From the NCBI GenBank assembly GCA_050954505.1, contig JBPBPY010000366.1, positions 1 through 7,974 on the forward strand: 7,974 nt of DNA. The letters run 5' to 3'. Numbering within the stretch: the stretch's first letter is position 1; the number at the start of each line of letters is the position of its first letter. Position numbers and translations under genes: made by a program. This stretch comes from JAQGMO01 sp050954505. Lineage in GTDB: Bacteria > Pseudomonadota > Gammaproteobacteria > Burkholderiales > Burkholderiaceae_D. Under the pieces are notes generated by a model. It searched no databases, was not told the DNA's origin, and worked only from the letters and a program-made list of their open reading frames with translations. Shown here in pieces: positions 7,718 to 7,974 of the stretch.

Positions 7718-7974
7718 TCGCTGGAATGTCAGTCATTACCATGTCCGTCACGCAGCCGGCCCTGGACCGGCTTGCGCTGTCAGGACTGGATCGGCCCGGC
7801 TGCATGGCAGGGCAAATCGAAATCTGGCTCGGAAAAGGAACTACTTTCTCCCTGGATTCCACTCAAGCGCAACGCTGATCTGCCCGGACCACGGCGGGCA
7901 TGGCGGCAACGCCGTCCACGCCGCAGCCCGGGTAGATCAGATTGCTCACCCTTGATCCGGAAAGCGGGACGACA
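7718..7974. other. Region downstream of glnE, no confident gene
   Basis: Two weak coding possibilities are visible. A plus-strand ATG at 7726 opens 50 codons to a TGA at 7876-7878, with no clear ribosome binding site and no recognisable family. On the minus strand a frame enters from the right edge and stops at 7863-7865; its 36 residues include NLIYPGCGVDGVAAMPAVV and could be the tail of a convergent gene, though I do not recognise it. A 6-bp hairpin, AGCCGG/CCGGCT with a 7-base loop (7754-7772), lies 37 bases after the glnE stop but lacks a T-tract, so it is at best a poor terminator. Confidence 0.5.

Noticed and set aside
7240..7878. A 212-codon plus-strand frame overlapping the 3' half of glnE
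   Set aside because: Most of it is out of frame with glnE catalytic sequence; only the last 50 codons after the glnE stop are considered, at low confidence.
1..7974. A hidden mobile element, defence island, CRISPR array or new biosynthetic system
   Set aside because: Two large housekeeping genes fill nearly all the window. I saw no transposase, integrase, spaced direct repeats, target-site duplications, tRNA-like attachment sites or composition break.

Overview
This window is an ordinary housekeeping stretch of a GC-rich bacterial chromosome. It holds two large divergently transcribed genes and short flanking non-coding DNA. The best taxonomic guess is a betaproteobacterium of the order Burkholderiales, probably an Oxalobacteraceae relative (Massilia, Duganella or Janthinobacterium type). 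This rests on the wording of the GlnE sequence, a very long YhdP-family protein beside glnE, and strong G/C preference at third codon positions. The family-level placement is an inference from memory of these families and was not searched.

Left part, positions 1-4474, minus strand: one uninterrupted frame of at least 1491 codons. It encodes a YhdP/TIGR02099-type AsmA-like envelope protein that runs off the left edge just before its stop codon. It has a single N-terminal membrane anchor and a long periplasmic body broken by four low-complexity linkers rich in Ala, Thr, Pro and Ser. A 26-bp perfect palindrome and a 12-bp-arm inverted repeat lie inside the coding sequence.

Middle part, positions 4475-4795: a 321-bp divergent intergenic region that must carry both promoters. 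On the yhdP side there is a plausible sigma-70-type promoter whose -10 lies inside a 15-bp palindrome. On the glnE side there is a weak -24/-12 (sigma-54-like) match. No RNA gene was recognised here.

Right part, positions 4796-7717, plus strand: complete glnE, the bifunctional glutamine synthetase adenylyltransferase/adenylyl-removing enzyme, with both nucleotidyltransferase active sites intact. The last 257 bp hold no gene that can be called with confidence.

The two genes have no known joint pathway. GlnE sets glutamine synthetase activity in response to nitrogen status in the cytosol. YhdP-type proteins take part in phospholipid traffic between inner and outer membranes. Their adjacency is best read as conserved chromosomal neighbourhood. 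I found no mobile element, CRISPR array, toxin-antitoxin pair, defence system or other new system here; the findings below are modest sequence curiosities.
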